64,000 nucleotides of DNA from Arthrobacter sp. zg-Y844 (GTDB taxonomy: Bacteria; Actinomycetota; Actinomycetes; Actinomycetales; Micrococcaceae): positions 186,001 through 250,000 of the forward strand of contig NZ_JANFLS010000005.1 in assembly GCF_024385465.1 (NCBI RefSeq), written 5' to 3'. This document shows, one piece after another, positions 25,104 to 34,173 of the stretch. The notes beneath the pieces are model-generated. The model worked only from the letters and a program-made list of their open reading frames with translations, was not told the origin of the DNA and did no database searches. Within the stretch, counting starts at the first letter, position 1, and each line of letters begins with the position of its first letter. Made by a program: the position numbers and the translations under genes.

Positions 25104-25688
25104 ATGTACCGAAGCCGCATCTCCGCGCCCGTGCTTACCGCCGTCGCCGGCCTGGCACTCATCACCGGATGCTCCGCTGATCCGGCGCCTACACCCGAGG
25201 AAACCGGAACCCCATCATCAACCAGCGTCGGAACACCGGAAAGCACCGCCACGGCCTCCGCGACAGACCCAAGCGCATCAACGGCATCAGGCTCCTCCGG
25301 TGCGACGATCACCCTTAGCCGCGGGCAAGAACATAAAATTACGGAAGCGAACACCAGCGTCAGCATTACCTGCTCCGACGGCGGGGACATCGACGTCGAG
25401 ACAAATGGCTCAACCGTCCGGACCACTGGTCAATGTGAAGACATCGACATCCGGGGCAATAACAACACCGTCAGTGGCGAGGACGCGGAAAGCCTCGACA
25501 TTGAGGGCAACAATAATGAAGCCACCCTCAGCAATGTGCCGGACATCGATGCGGACGGAACCGCGAACACCGTCGACGTCGAGGTGACCCGTGACATCGA
25601 CGTCGAAGGAGAGAACAACACCGTTACCTACACCTCCGGGGACCCCTTGATCGAAACCGAGGGTACGAACTCCGTCTCGGCCCGATGA
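25104..25688 (+). CDS. DUF3060 lipoprotein
   Basis: A 194-residue secreted lipoprotein. The signal peptide with lipobox is LAGLALITGCSADPA (Cys at residue ~24), then comes a Thr/Ser/Pro/Glu-rich linker of ~45 residues. A DUF3060 repeat region follows, made of short strands: EDIDIRGNNNTVSGED, ESLDIEGNNNEATLSN and RDIDVEGENNTVTYTS. The regular GNNN turns suggest a right-handed beta-helix on the cell surface. DUF3060 proteins are common in actinobacteria and have no known function. The ATG follows a good ribosome site (gaggagaaccc). Confidence 0.87.
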   Translation: MYRSRISAPVLTAVAGLALITGCSADPAPTPEETGTPSSTSVGTPESTATASATDPSASTASGSSGATITLSRGQEHKITEANTSVSITCSDGGDIDVETNGSTVRTTGQCEDIDIRGNNNTVSGEDAESLDIEGNNNEATLSNVPDIDADGTANTVDVEVTRDIDVEGENNTVTYTSGDPLIETEGTNSVSAR

Positions 25689-25756
25689 ACACGAGCGTGG
25701 GCGGACGAGACGGCGGCGAGTCGAGCCGCGGGCTGAACCTTTAGCACTCTGGGCGC

Positions 25757-25966
25757 CTACCCCAGGCTCTCGAACACCATCGTCGCCTGGATGCGGTCGC
25801 CGCCGCCGAATCCCTTGCTCCCGCTGCTCGCGGTGGTGATGGTGTGGAGCCGGTAGCCCTTCGCCGCCTGGTCGTTGATGGCCTTTTCCAATGAGGTCAG
25901 GTTTCCCGAACCGGTTCCCAGCAGTTTCTCTTTGAGGATTTCCTGTAAGACGACGTAGTGCGGCAT
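25757..25966 (-). CDS. DUF4177-type small protein
   Basis: A 69-residue protein that starts MPHYVVLQEILKEKL and has the conserved middle LEKAINDQAAKGYRLHTITT and end DRIQATMVFE, the pattern of DUF4177 and related small alpha/beta proteins. Function unknown. The internal ATG was chosen because the domain is complete from there; an in-frame extension upstream has no similarity. A ribosome site (GGAAGGATCAACGCAA on the coding strand) supports it. It is convergent with the DUF3060 gene and divergent from paralogue copy 2. Confidence 0.8.
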   Translation of the reverse strand: MPHYVVLQEILKEKLLGTGSGNLTSLEKAINDQAAKGYRLHTITTASSGSKGFGGGDRIQATMVFESLG

Positions 25967-26167
25967 TTGCGTTGATCCTTCCGTTCCTGACCGATTAGGC
26001 GCAATTTTACTCGATACAGGCCGCTGGTCCTTCGGCCGAATTCCGCCGTTTTCAGACGCGAGCAACGATTTTTCACCTGCCCTTAAAGACGTTTCTGAAT
26101 CCTGGTGGCCTGAGTTGTGGATATCGGCGGATAGACTGCAATTCAGCTTGATTCCAAGGAGTACTAC

Positions 26168-26974
26168 ATGTCGCGTCTCACCGTGGGGAACGTCCTCAAG
26201 GTCATATTTGCCGTCCTTTTCTTTATGTTTATGCCTCTGATTGTGCTCATGCTCGGCATACTCAAAAAGAACTTGAAGGTGATTCTCGAGGGCGCCCTTT
26301 ACGTCGTCCTCTTTGTGGGCGCCTTCTCCGTCCCCGCGGAAAGCCCCTTCTACACCGCGGCGTCCTTTGTAGGTCTCGGCTCCATAGGTGTATCGTCCCT
26401 GCGGTTCTACATGCTTCGCGATCTTTGGTTGAGTAGGAGGGTTAAGAGCCCCGGGCGTAACGTCACCGGCCAGCCGAATGCACCGTGGCCGTCTGCCCCC
26501 ACCCCCTCTCCGGCAGGGGCACCAACCGCTCCGTCTGCACAGGACCTGTCGCAGTCTTTGGCATGGGTTGCCGCGCACGCCAAGCAGAACAAGAACCGGC
26601 TTCCCGCAGACGCGTATGTCAGCATTCTGGAAACCTGCCAGACGTTGGACACAGTTATCGACGCGGAAGCACAGCAGCCGATGGGTGATCCCCAGTTTGA
26701 GTACGAGCTGACCGCCACCGTGCGGGAGTACCTGCCGGCCGTCATACGTGGATACTTGGCCGTTCCTCCCAGCGTGGTGGACAACCGCCAGGCGAACGGG
26801 AGGACCGCCAACGAGGAACTGGTGGAGCAACTTCAGCTCCTCGCCCGGCAAGCCGACACGCTGCACTCCAGCCGTCACCGCCAGACGTCGATGGACCTGG
26901 CCAACACCGGAAACTTCCTGCGTGAACGGTTTGGGCACCAGCAGGGCGGCGGGTTCGACTTCGGCATTAAGTAA
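26168..26974 (+). CDS. Membrane protein of unknown function, paralogue copy 2
   Basis: A 268-residue paralogue of the protein at 21852-22613. Both begin MSRLTVGN, share the TM-linker-helical layout, keep ASILETCQTLD / VSILETCQTLD and end in GFDFGIK. The linker here is longer and Pro/Ala-rich (PWPSAPTPSPAGAPTAPSAQ). Conservation is strongest in the cytoplasmic helical part and the first helix; the linker and second helix vary. This fits a membrane-anchored interaction domain under constraint. The ribosome site aaggagtactac precedes the ATG. Function not recognised. No partner gene is common to both copies except position in the same locus. Confidence 0.83.
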   Translation: MSRLTVGNVLKVIFAVLFFMFMPLIVLMLGILKKNLKVILEGALYVVLFVGAFSVPAESPFYTAASFVGLGSIGVSSLRFYMLRDLWLSRRVKSPGRNVTGQPNAPWPSAPTPSPAGAPTAPSAQDLSQSLAWVAAHAKQNKNRLPADAYVSILETCQTLDTVIDAEAQQPMGDPQFEYELTATVREYLPAVIRGYLAVPPSVVDNRQANGRTANEELVEQLQLLARQADTLHSSRHRQTSMDLANTGNFLRERFGHQQGGGFDFGIK

Positions 26975-27009
26975 AGGTTGAAGGCGGTTAGGTGCCGGCG
27001 GTACCGGAG

Positions 27010-27086
27010 CTAAACCACGCTCGTCAGCACACCCCCGTCCACCCGCACCGCGGCACCGTTCGTCGCGGACGCCACGGGGCTGGCTA
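27010..27086 (-). pseudogene. C-terminal remnant of an SDR gene
   Basis: On the minus strand this reads SPVASATNGAAVRVDGGVLT, then SVV and a stop. It is the typical end of a classical SDR (NGAxxRVDGG). No upstream Rossmann or YxxxK part exists; the sequence upstream is the 3' end of the GrpB gene region. It is a short relic of a deleted gene. Confidence 0.6.
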
Positions 27087-27096
27087 CACTCCCCCG

Positions 27097-27660
27097 TTAG
27101 CGTCCGCGAGCGGCTCTTGCCCGTGCCTTGATCGCCAGGATGACGTCGGTCTTGGCGTCGGCGTAGTCGTTCATGTCCTCCCACTGCCTGCTGAGCAGCG
27201 CTCTCTTGGTGCTCTCATAGAGGGCGCGGTCGTCCGCATTTGCCCGCAGGTGGTCACGCAGGATGAGGTATTCGTCCACGGCAGGATCGTCCCTCCCGTA
27301 CAGGTGCACGTGCACGTCACGGGCCGGTGTGCGTACGAGGCGATGTCCCGGTTCGCGTACCCGCAGTTCGTATCCGGCGGCGATTAGCGGATCGAGGTAG
27401 TCCTCTTCTGCGGTGATGTCCTCTACCGCAACCACGATGTCGATGATCGGCTTTGCTGCCAGTCCCGGAACCGCCGTCGAACCGATGTGCTCGATCCCGG
27501 CGTGCGCTGTCCCGAGGGCAGCCTCAATGCGGTGACGGTGAGTGAGATAAATTGCCGGCCACCGGTCGTCGTAGCTGTGGAGGTGAAGTTCGAGTCTCTC
27601 CGGCCCCCCGATCAGCTCCAGCGTCGTCACGTCCGGTCGTCGCGGTTTTTGGCTTTTCAT
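27097..27660 (-). CDS. GrpB/UPF0157 family nucleotidyltransferase-fold protein
   Basis: A 187-residue protein. The centre has GIEHIGSTAVPGLAAKPIID, the UPF0157/GrpB hallmark (GSTAVPGLxAKPIIDI) that resembles the nucleotidyltransferase GS...DxD core. It is followed by HVHLYGRDDPAVDEYLILRD. Some GrpB proteins are fused to dephospho-CoA kinase (CoaE) in mycobacteria; this one stands alone. The activity of the family is not established. The start is ATG, with a GTG one codon upstream as an alternative. The C-terminus is basic. Confidence 0.9.
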   Translation of the reverse strand: MKSQKPRRPDVTTLELIGGPERLELHLHSYDDRWPAIYLTHRHRIEAALGTAHAGIEHIGSTAVPGLAAKPIIDIVVAVEDITAEEDYLDPLIAAGYELRVREPGHRLVRTPARDVHVHLYGRDDPAVDEYLILRDHLRANADDRALYESTKRALLSRQWEDMNDYADAKTDVILAIKARARAARGR

Positions 27661-27706
27661 CACCAGAGCAGTCTTGCAGGGCGTCCGCTGACCCCGCGAT
27701 CCGCCG

Positions 27707-28822
27707 TTACACGCGGTGCGTGCTGGCCAGCGGGCATGCCCACGTATCGACCCCGCCGCGGCCCACCCTGTTGATATAGGCGGTGACGTCCTTCAAGGAT
27801 TGGCCAAACCCGGTTTCGGTGTACCGCACGCCCAGCTGATCACAGTACTGGCGGACCAGCGGGGCAACTTTCCGCAGATTCGGGCGGGACATGGAGGGAA
27901 ACAGGTGGTGCTCCACCTGGAAGTTCAGTCCGCCCATAAAGGTATCCACCCACCGGCCGCCGGTGATGTTACGGCTCATCAATACCTGGCGGCGCAGGAA
28001 ATCGATGCCCGCTTCCCGGGGCGCAATCGGCATGCCGATGTGGTTCGGGGCGAAGGAAATACCCATGTACAGCCCGAAAACGGCGAGCTGGACGCCGATG
28101 AACGCTGCACCCTTGCCCGGTGAAAGCACGAGGAAAACCAGCGCCACGTAACTGACCAGGCGCACAGTGATGAAGCTGAGCTCCACCCACCGCCGCTTGA
28201 TCCGGCCCTTTCCCAGTACCCGCTTGATGCCCTGCACATGCAGGTTGACGCCCTCGAGCAGGAGCAGCGGGAAGAAAAAGTAACCCTGTTTGGTGGCAAG
28301 CCAGCGCGTGAAGCGGTTCTTGCGCGCTTCGGCTGCCTCGGGGGTGAAGGCCAGGACGCCGGGAGCGATGTCCGGATCCGTGCCGACCTTGTTCGGTGCA
28401 GCATGATGCTTGCTGTGTTTTGCATTCCACCAGCCAAGGCCCATGCCGGCGAAGAGATTAACCACGATCAGCGAGACCCACTCATTCCACTTCGGCGACA
28501 CGAAGATCTGCCGGTGCGCGGCGTCGTGCCCCAGGAACGCGATCTGCGTCATCAGCAACGCCAGCACCACCGCGGTCACCATCTGCCACCAGGTGTCCCC
28601 CAGCAGGATGAACGCCAGGGCCAGCACCAGGCCAATCAGGGTTACCCCAATCAGCTTGGCCCAGTAGTAGCCGTAGTTCCGGCGCATATAGCCGGCTTCC
28701 TGGATCTGCCGGGTCAACGCCGTGAAGTCGCTGGTGTGCCGCTGGCGGGCCGGGCCAGCCGGCCGGCGTTTGCCTTCTCCACTCGCATCCACACTGGTAC
28801 CCGTCATAACGGCGTCGTCCAT
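27707..28822 (-). CDS. Membrane fatty acid (acyl-CoA/acyl-lipid) desaturase
   Basis: A 371-residue di-iron membrane desaturase. The three His boxes are FLGHDAAHRQI, NAKHSKHHAAPN and VEHHLFPSMSRPNLRKV. About four transmembrane helices lie around them (LTLIGLVLALAFILLGDTW and later). It introduces a double bond into a fatty acyl chain using reduced ferredoxin or a flavoprotein; the HxxHH position resembles delta-9/delta-6-type front-end desaturases without a cytochrome b5 domain. A role in membrane fluidity in the cold is inferred from the family. The first ATG was kept because the soluble leader is plausible. Confidence 0.93.
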   Translation of the reverse strand: MDDAVMTGTSVDASGEGKRRPAGPARQRHTSDFTALTRQIQEAGYMRRNYGYYWAKLIGVTLIGLVLALAFILLGDTWWQMVTAVVLALLMTQIAFLGHDAAHRQIFVSPKWNEWVSLIVVNLFAGMGLGWWNAKHSKHHAAPNKVGTDPDIAPGVLAFTPEAAEARKNRFTRWLATKQGYFFFPLLLLEGVNLHVQGIKRVLGKGRIKRRWVELSFITVRLVSYVALVFLVLSPGKGAAFIGVQLAVFGLYMGISFAPNHIGMPIAPREAGIDFLRRQVLMSRNITGGRWVDTFMGGLNFQVEHHLFPSMSRPNLRKVAPLVRQYCDQLGVRYTETGFGQSLKDVTAYINRVGRGGVDTWACPLASTHRV

Positions 28823-29122
28823 AATTCACTTTCATATCGGCGGACAAAGTCCATGTCATATTAGCGAACAGCACCCGATTCGCTCCTCGGCCTTCGCCTG
28901 GGGTGCAGATCTGGTGCTGTGTGCATTTCCGGCTGGGGGCCGGTCGATCCTAAGTGTGCTTATCGTATATGCAAGACGTCTTTTTCGTTTCATTTCCGTG
29001 GCGGAACGCTGAGCCGTGTTGGTGCATAAGCCGATCCGTCTCCGGATACTCGACACCCGCTTTCAGGAGGCTCTCAGCAACCAGGAAGCGAACGGCAAGC
29101 GGCGTTTTCTACCGTGTTGACT

Positions 29123-30418
29123 ATGAGATCTTCCGGAACCACCGTTACCCTGCCCGCGGCGTCGTTGGTACGACGGCGCGCCCTGCGGGTCGTCTCACTC
29201 CTCCTGGCAGGCGGCCTCGCCCTCACCAGCTGCGCGGCCGACGTCGCTTCCACCGCCGGCACCGCGTCCCCTTCGGCTGCGAGTGATTCGAGCAGCAGCA
29301 CGGCCGCGGAAACAGGCACGGAAACGACGTCGCCGACGACAACCGAAGAGACGATTTCCTCGACGGCAGCTGCCGCTGAGGCATTCCTGGCGACGCTGAG
29401 CGATGAGCAACGCGAGACAGTCCTGTATGACTACGGCGACGCGACGAAGACAACCTCCTGGTCAAACTTTCCCGTGACGTTCGTCCAGCGTGCCGGCCTG
29501 AATCTGGCCGACCTGAGCGATGAGCAGGAGACCGCAGCATTGGCGGTGCTGCAGGCGCTGCTTAGCGACGAAGCGTACGACACGGTGTCCGGCATTATGG
29601 GTGGCGACGAGTACCTGCAGCAGAACAGCAGCAGCACCGAGCAGTCCCTCGGCCAGTACTACATCGCCTTCTTCGGCGAGCCGTCTGACACCGGCGCCTT
29701 CGAAGTGCAGTTCGGCGGCCACCACCTCGGTATCAACGCGACCCTCGACGGCGCGAGTGACGCGATCACGTTCGCTCCCACCCACCTCGGTGTGCAGCCT
29801 GCCGTTTACACCGACGCCGACGGCAACGAAGTGCAGCCGTTCGACGGCATCTACACCGACGCGTTCGCATTCTTTGACAGCTTGACGGGGGAACAGCAGG
29901 CTGCGCTCACGTCGGGCGACGTCAGCATGTGTGCCCCTGGCGATACCTGTGATTTCGACGCCGGAGCCGGCTTCACCGGCGCCGATCTGACCGACGCTCA
30001 GAAGCAGTTGCTCCTCGATCTCATCGCGAACTGGTCCGGCATGGCTGACGAGCAGACCACTGCCGATTCCCGGGCGAAGATCGAGGCCACCCTCGATGAC
30101 ACCGTCATCGCGTGGTCCGGGGAGACCACGTACGACATGAGCACTGGGGACGGTATCTCGTTCTCCATCTCGGGGCCGAACGTTTATGTCGCCTTCCAGG
30201 CGCAGCAGGGCTCGGCAGGCGCGGATGTCGACGGAGTGTCCACCTCCGGCTGGGGACACGTCCACACCATTTACCGCGACCCTACAAACGACTATGCCAA
30301 CAGTGTGGTGCAGGAAGCGGCCTCCGGCATGGGCGGCGGCAACGGTCCCGTCGGCGGACCACCCGGGGACGACGTTCCCGGCGGCGGTACCCCGCCCAAC
30401 GGTGGCCCGCCTCGTTAG
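29123..30418 (+). CDS. DUF3500 lipoprotein
   Basis: A ~431-residue exported lipoprotein. The basic N-terminus and hydrophobic segment lead to the lipobox LALTSCAADV. A Ser/Thr/Ala/Glu-rich linker follows, then the DUF3500 domain (FLATLSDEQRETVLYDYGDA, GQYYIAFFGEPSDTG, FGGHHLGINATL, GWGHVHTIYRDPTNDY). The repeated Trp/His/Asp pattern suggests a metal or substrate site, but the family has no known activity. The C-terminus is Gly/Pro-rich (GGNGPVGGPPGDDVPGGG). ATG chosen; a GTG three codons earlier is possible. Its stop overlaps the stop of the convergent permease by 4 bp. Confidence 0.9.
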   Translation: MRSSGTTVTLPAASLVRRRALRVVSLLLAGGLALTSCAADVASTAGTASPSAASDSSSSTAAETGTETTSPTTTEETISSTAAAAEAFLATLSDEQRETVLYDYGDATKTTSWSNFPVTFVQRAGLNLADLSDEQETAALAVLQALLSDEAYDTVSGIMGGDEYLQQNSSSTEQSLGQYYIAFFGEPSDTGAFEVQFGGHHLGINATLDGASDAITFAPTHLGVQPAVYTDADGNEVQPFDGIYTDAFAFFDSLTGEQQAALTSGDVSMCAPGDTCDFDAGAGFTGADLTDAQKQLLLDLIANWSGMADEQTTADSRAKIEATLDDTVIAWSGETTYDMSTGDGISFSISGPNVYVAFQAQQGSAGADVDGVSTSGWGHVHTIYRDPTNDYANSVVQEAASGMGGGNGPVGGPPGDDVPGGGTPPNGGPPR

Positions 30419-31758
30419 CTACTAGCGTTCACGCGTTCCTGGCGTTTGCGTCCGGCCCTGGCAGCGAGGAACAACAAGGATCCGACCACTGCGTAGGCGG
30501 CGGCGCCGAGCCAGACGATCCCGGTTTGTTGTGTGAGGAGTGCGATGCTCGCAATGATCGCGAGGATCGGCAGAATTCGGGGGGCTGAGAAGTGGTCGTG
30601 GTCCACTTTGTCCTTTTTGAGGACGAGGACGCTGACGTTGGCAGAAAGGAACACCAGGAGTAGGAGCAGCACGGTGGTTTCGGCCAATGTGGCGACATTC
30701 CCGAGGAGGGTAAGGACGATCGTCAATCCGGCAACCACAATAATGGAGACCCAGGGAGTGCGACGGCCTGGCAGCACGCGGGCGAAGGCGTGAGGGAGCA
30801 GTTCTGCTTCTGCCAATCCGTAGCCGACACGACTGGCCATGACCATGAACAGCAGTGCTCCGTTGGCAATGGCGATCAGGGCGATGATGCTGAATAGTCC
30901 GGGCGGGATTCCTACGCCGCTGGCGGCGACGACGTCGAGCAGAGGACCGGTGGAGTCGGCCAGTTCGGCCGGGGGCATGACAATGACCGCACCGAGAGCG
31001 ATGAGGAGGTAGACCACTCCAGCGGTGCAGATGGCACCGAAAAGTGCGCGGGGGTAGGCCTTGGATGGGTTACGTACTTCCTCGGCCATGTTTGCTGCGG
31101 CCTCGAAGCCCAGGAAAGAGAAAAACGCGACGATCGATGCGGCGAAGGCACCTTGGAAGGGCGGTACGTCCGGCGCGAACTCGAGGAGCCGGGAGGGGTC
31201 CCCGTTGCCGGAGGCGAGGACGATGGCGGCGACGACGATGACGATGACGAGGCCGGTTACCTCGATGACAGAAGCTACGAGGTTCGCGGCGAGGGACTCC
31301 TTGACGCCGCGAAGGTTGATCAGCGTCAGCAAGATAATAAATACGATCGCCGCGGGGGCAGCTGGCACGTCGATGAGCGCGGTGAGGTAATCGCCCGCGA
31401 AGGCGTTCGCGAGGGCAGCGGCTGTGGTGATTCCTGAGGCCATCATCAGGAAGCCGACGATGAATGACACGTAGGGGATACCAAAAGCCCGGTCTGCGTA
31501 GCGCGCGGCTCCTCCAGCGTGCGGGTACTTGGTGATCAGTTCCGCGTAGGTCGCGGCAGTAAGTAGCGCGACGACCAGTGCGATCAGCAGGGGTATCCAG
31601 ATCGCGCCGCCGACGTCGGCGGCCATGGTACCCACGAGGGTGTAGATGCCGGCCCCGAGGGTGTCGCCCACGATAAATGCGAACAGCAGCGGCACACCGA
31701 TTGCCCGCTTCAGCCCGGGCTGTGCGTTTGATGTGGTCGTGCCGGGATCCTTCGTCAT
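30415..31758 (-). CDS. APC family amino-acid/polyamine permease
   Basis: A 447-residue, 12-helix transporter. Helix 1 has FIVGDTLGAGIYTLVGTMAA (unwound GAGIY motif), followed by AATYAELITKYPHAGGAARY and FFSFLGFEAAANMAEEVRNP, hallmarks of the APC superfamily. The C-terminus is short and basic (RAGRKRQERVNASS). The substrate is uncertain; cationic or branched amino acids are typical for this branch. Gene order gives no metabolic hint. Convergent with the DUF3500 gene; the start is clear ATG. Confidence 0.92.
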   Translation of the reverse strand: MTKDPGTTTSNAQPGLKRAIGVPLLFAFIVGDTLGAGIYTLVGTMAADVGGAIWIPLLIALVVALLTAATYAELITKYPHAGGAARYADRAFGIPYVSFIVGFLMMASGITTAAALANAFAGDYLTALIDVPAAPAAIVFIILLTLINLRGVKESLAANLVASVIEVTGLVIVIVVAAIVLASGNGDPSRLLEFAPDVPPFQGAFAASIVAFFSFLGFEAAANMAEEVRNPSKAYPRALFGAICTAGVVYLLIALGAVIVMPPAELADSTGPLLDVVAASGVGIPPGLFSIIALIAIANGALLFMVMASRVGYGLAEAELLPHAFARVLPGRRTPWVSIIVVAGLTIVLTLLGNVATLAETTVLLLLLVFLSANVSVLVLKKDKVDHDHFSAPRILPILAIIASIALLTQQTGIVWLGAAAYAVVGSLLFLAARAGRKRQERVNASS

Positions 31759-31900
31759 GGGGCTATTGGATTCTGTTTGTCGTCCCTGCGCAACTACTTT
31801 GGCGAAATCCAGTGCACCAAAAGCGTTGAGGCAGGTAGTCGAGCATTATTTTCCGGCTCGCAGGCCTATCGTCATTCACCCAGCGCCATAAGCTTCGCTC

Positions 31901-32149
31901 ATGAGAGACGACGAGGCGCCGCGATCCAAGAAGTCCTGGGCCTTGATCTGTGGGCTGATCGTCCTGTTGAATACCCTGAACTTCGGGCTTCAATCCGGGC
32001 AATGTGTCGACTACATATCCGAATCCGGAGCGGTTTCCACTTGCTCCTTGGAGCCAGCGGTTGGCTGGCCAGGAAGTGTCCTCTTAGGAATCGTCAGCCT
32101 CGTTACGCTCGGGTACTGCATCAACCACTTACTCCGAGCGTCCCGCTGA
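31901..32149 (+). CDS. Small membrane protein, 82 aa
   Basis: Two hydrophobic segments (residues ~13-31 and ~57-75) flank a short Cys-containing outer loop (GQCVDYISESGAVSTCSLEP). The two Cys could form a disulfide on the outer side. The N-terminus is charged (MRDDEAPRSKKSW). Codon use is a little less GC-biased than in neighbours. No family is recognised. The start has weak ribosome-site support (gcttcgctc), so the gene is probable rather than sure. It is convergent with the LysR gene 8 bp downstream. Confidence 0.6.
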   Translation: MRDDEAPRSKKSWALICGLIVLLNTLNFGLQSGQCVDYISESGAVSTCSLEPAVGWPGSVLLGIVSLVTLGYCINHLLRASR

Positions 32150-32157
32150 CCCATCCC

Positions 32158-33084
32158 TCAGCGGACGTCAGCGGCTGGCCTCGGGGGTTGCGCAGAAGAC
32201 GTATTCCGTCGAAGAGCGGTGACAACCTGTTGGACTGCGGTCCGGTGGAGGGCTTCTGGACGGCAGAGGACGTCAACGCGCCTGGCCAGCGGCAGATCGC
32301 GGATTGGCTTAAGAACAATTCCGCTGCCAGACGGCGGGGAAGCGGTGTGGCGGGGCATCAGTGCGATGGCGGGTCCGGCGGATACGATCGCGGCCGCGAT
32401 GAAGAACTCGTTGATCCGGTGCGTGACGTTGAGGGGTTGGCCGGCGTGAACGGCAATCGCCTGCAGAGCAGGCATGAGCGGAAATCCGTCCTGAACAGAC
32501 ACCCATTCTTCATCGATCAGGTCGGCGATGCTGACGCTTGGCGCGTTGGCGAGCCGGTGCCGGTCTGACATGGCGACGTCCAGGGGCTCGCGCACCAGCG
32601 GCAGGACGGTGATTGATTCGGGCCACGGCGTGCTGTGCTCGAGGCGGTGCGCAATGACTAGGTCGTAATCCGCGGTCAGGGATGGGAACTCATCCTGCCC
32701 CACATCCCGGTCGGAGCAGATCAGCCGCGGGCCGCCCTCACCGGATAGGGCCTGGAGCAGGGGGCCGAAGTAGGTCAGGCCCGCGCTGTTGAACGCGCAG
32801 AGGCTCACCGTCGCGCAGGGGTCTTGGAGATAGTGGCTGACGGCCTGCTCGGCGGAGCGCATCGCAACGCTGATATCGACAGCAGCTCGGGCCAAGGCCT
32901 GACCGGCACCGGTCAGGACAAGATTCCGTCCCCGTCGTTCCGTCAGAGGAACCTCGACTCGACGCTGCAACGCCGAGAGTTGCTGCGACACAGCTGACGC
33001 AGAGACATGGAGCGCGCGGGCGACGGCGGCAAGGCTTCCCCGCTCGCCCAACTCCCTAAGCAACCGCAACTGGTGGAGATCCAT
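32158..33084 (-). CDS. LysR-type transcriptional regulator
   Basis: A 308-residue regulator. The N-terminal winged helix is MDLHQLRLLRELGERGSLAA, then VARALHVSASAVSQQLSALQ. The substrate domain follows, with ALSGEGGPRLICSDRDVGQD. It is divergent from an EamA-type exporter (71 bp between starts), the usual arrangement for a LysR regulator of an amino-acid or metabolite exporter. A GTCTTA-N14-TAAGAC inverted repeat lies in the gap. The effector is unknown. Confidence 0.93.
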   Translation of the reverse strand: MDLHQLRLLRELGERGSLAAVARALHVSASAVSQQLSALQRRVEVPLTERRGRNLVLTGAGQALARAAVDISVAMRSAEQAVSHYLQDPCATVSLCAFNSAGLTYFGPLLQALSGEGGPRLICSDRDVGQDEFPSLTADYDLVIAHRLEHSTPWPESITVLPLVREPLDVAMSDRHRLANAPSVSIADLIDEEWVSVQDGFPLMPALQAIAVHAGQPLNVTHRINEFFIAAAIVSAGPAIALMPRHTASPPSGSGIVLKPIRDLPLARRVDVLCRPEALHRTAVQQVVTALRRNTSSAQPPRPAADVR

Positions 33085-33123
33085 AAGGGAAATCTAAACC
33101 ATTAGTTCACCAAATGCCCTCTC

Positions 33124-33149
33124 GTCTTACGGGTACACTGCCATAAGAC
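33124..33149. promoter_or_regulatory. Candidate LysR operator between lysR-like gene and EamA exporter
   Basis: Perfect 6-bp arms GTCTTA and TAAGAC, 14 bp apart, enclose a TACACT hexamer that could be a -10 box for the exporter gene. It ends 7 bp before the exporter start, so the regulator would sit on its promoter. Assignment rests on position. Confidence 0.45.
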
Positions 33150-33156
33150 TTGTCGG

Positions 33157-34119
33157 GTGCCCTCCCCGTACCTCACTCCCGCCCCTCGCATACGCGATGC
33201 GCGACGTCGCCCGCAATCCTCACGTGTCGCTGCGCGCAGGGTGGACCTGTTCCTGCTCCTGGTCGCTATCGCGTGGGGCAGCAGCTACCTTGCAGCCAAA
33301 ACCCTCACCGACACGGTCGGCGTCACCGTCATCCTCTCGCTGCGTTTTCTCATCACCGCGCTGGCGCTGGCACTGATCTGGCTGATCTGGAGCCGCCGCC
33401 GGGCCGTGCGCCGCGAACTCATAGTCGGCGTCGTCCTGGGTCTCACCCAGGCCGCGGTGCTCATCCTCGAAACCCACGGGATCGCCGGCACCAGCGCCAC
33501 GAACGCAGGGCTGATCATCAGTCTCGTCGTTGTTTTCACCCCTCTCACCGAAAGCGTTGCCTTCCGGGTACGGGTGCCGCGTACGGTATTCATCGCGGGC
33601 GTCATCTCTGTCGTGGGCGTGTGCCTTCTTGTCTCCGGCGACGGATTCGGTGCACCGACTCTTGGGGACATGCTCGTGCTGGCCGCAGCGGTCGTACGTT
33701 CCATCCACATCACCGCGGTCTCCGCCCTTACCCGGGGCCGCGGTTACAGCGCGCTGAATTTGACCCTGACCCAAAGCGTGGTCTGCGCCCTCGTCTACAC
33801 CTGCGCCGATTACCAAGGTGTGCTTCAAGCAGTGCACAGCTTCGATGCGGGCGAATGGATGGGGGTGCTCTACCTTGGGCTGGCGTGCAGCGTGTTCGCT
33901 TTCCTCATCCAGACCTGGGCCATTCAACAAACGTCCGCATCCCGGGTTAGCCTCCTGATGGGAACCGAACCCATCTGGGCCGTTCTCATCGGAATCACTA
34001 TTGGCCGGGAAACCCTCACGCTTCTGGGCATCGGCGGCGCCGCACTCATCATCACCGGCACCTACCTGGGACTACGATCCGAAACACGCCACCGGGCAAC
34101 ACCGATGCCGGCGGCTTGA
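33157..34119 (+). CDS. EamA/DMT-family transporter
   Basis: A 320-residue, 10-helix protein made of two EamA repeats. The first repeat has LFLLLVAIAWGSSYLAAKTL and LRFLITALALALIWLIWSRR. The second has ALNLTLTQSVVCALVYTCAD and ends ILIGITIGRETLTLLGIGGA. The family exports amino acids and metabolites, RhtA type. It starts with GTG after a candidate LysR site; a ~30-residue basic leader precedes helix 1. Probably activated by the divergent LysR regulator. Confidence 0.92.
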   Translation: MPSPYLTPAPRIRDARRRPQSSRVAARRVDLFLLLVAIAWGSSYLAAKTLTDTVGVTVILSLRFLITALALALIWLIWSRRRAVRRELIVGVVLGLTQAAVLILETHGIAGTSATNAGLIISLVVVFTPLTESVAFRVRVPRTVFIAGVISVVGVCLLVSGDGFGAPTLGDMLVLAAAVVRSIHITAVSALTRGRGYSALNLTLTQSVVCALVYTCADYQGVLQAVHSFDAGEWMGVLYLGLACSVFAFLIQTWAIQQTSASRVSLLMGTEPIWAVLIGITIGRETLTLLGIGGAALIITGTYLGLRSETRHRATPMPAA

Positions 34120-34173
34120 TGCGGTGTGGCGAAAGGCTGGCTAGGGAACCTTGATGATCGTTAGTCTCGACCC

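Noticed and set aside
26975-27096. A complete SDR gene on the minus strand
   Set aside because: Only the last ~25 residues are present; it is listed as a remnant.
31777-32568. A 263-codon plus-strand frame across the small membrane protein and LysR genes
   Set aside because: It conflicts with a strong LysR gene and reads as random sequence.
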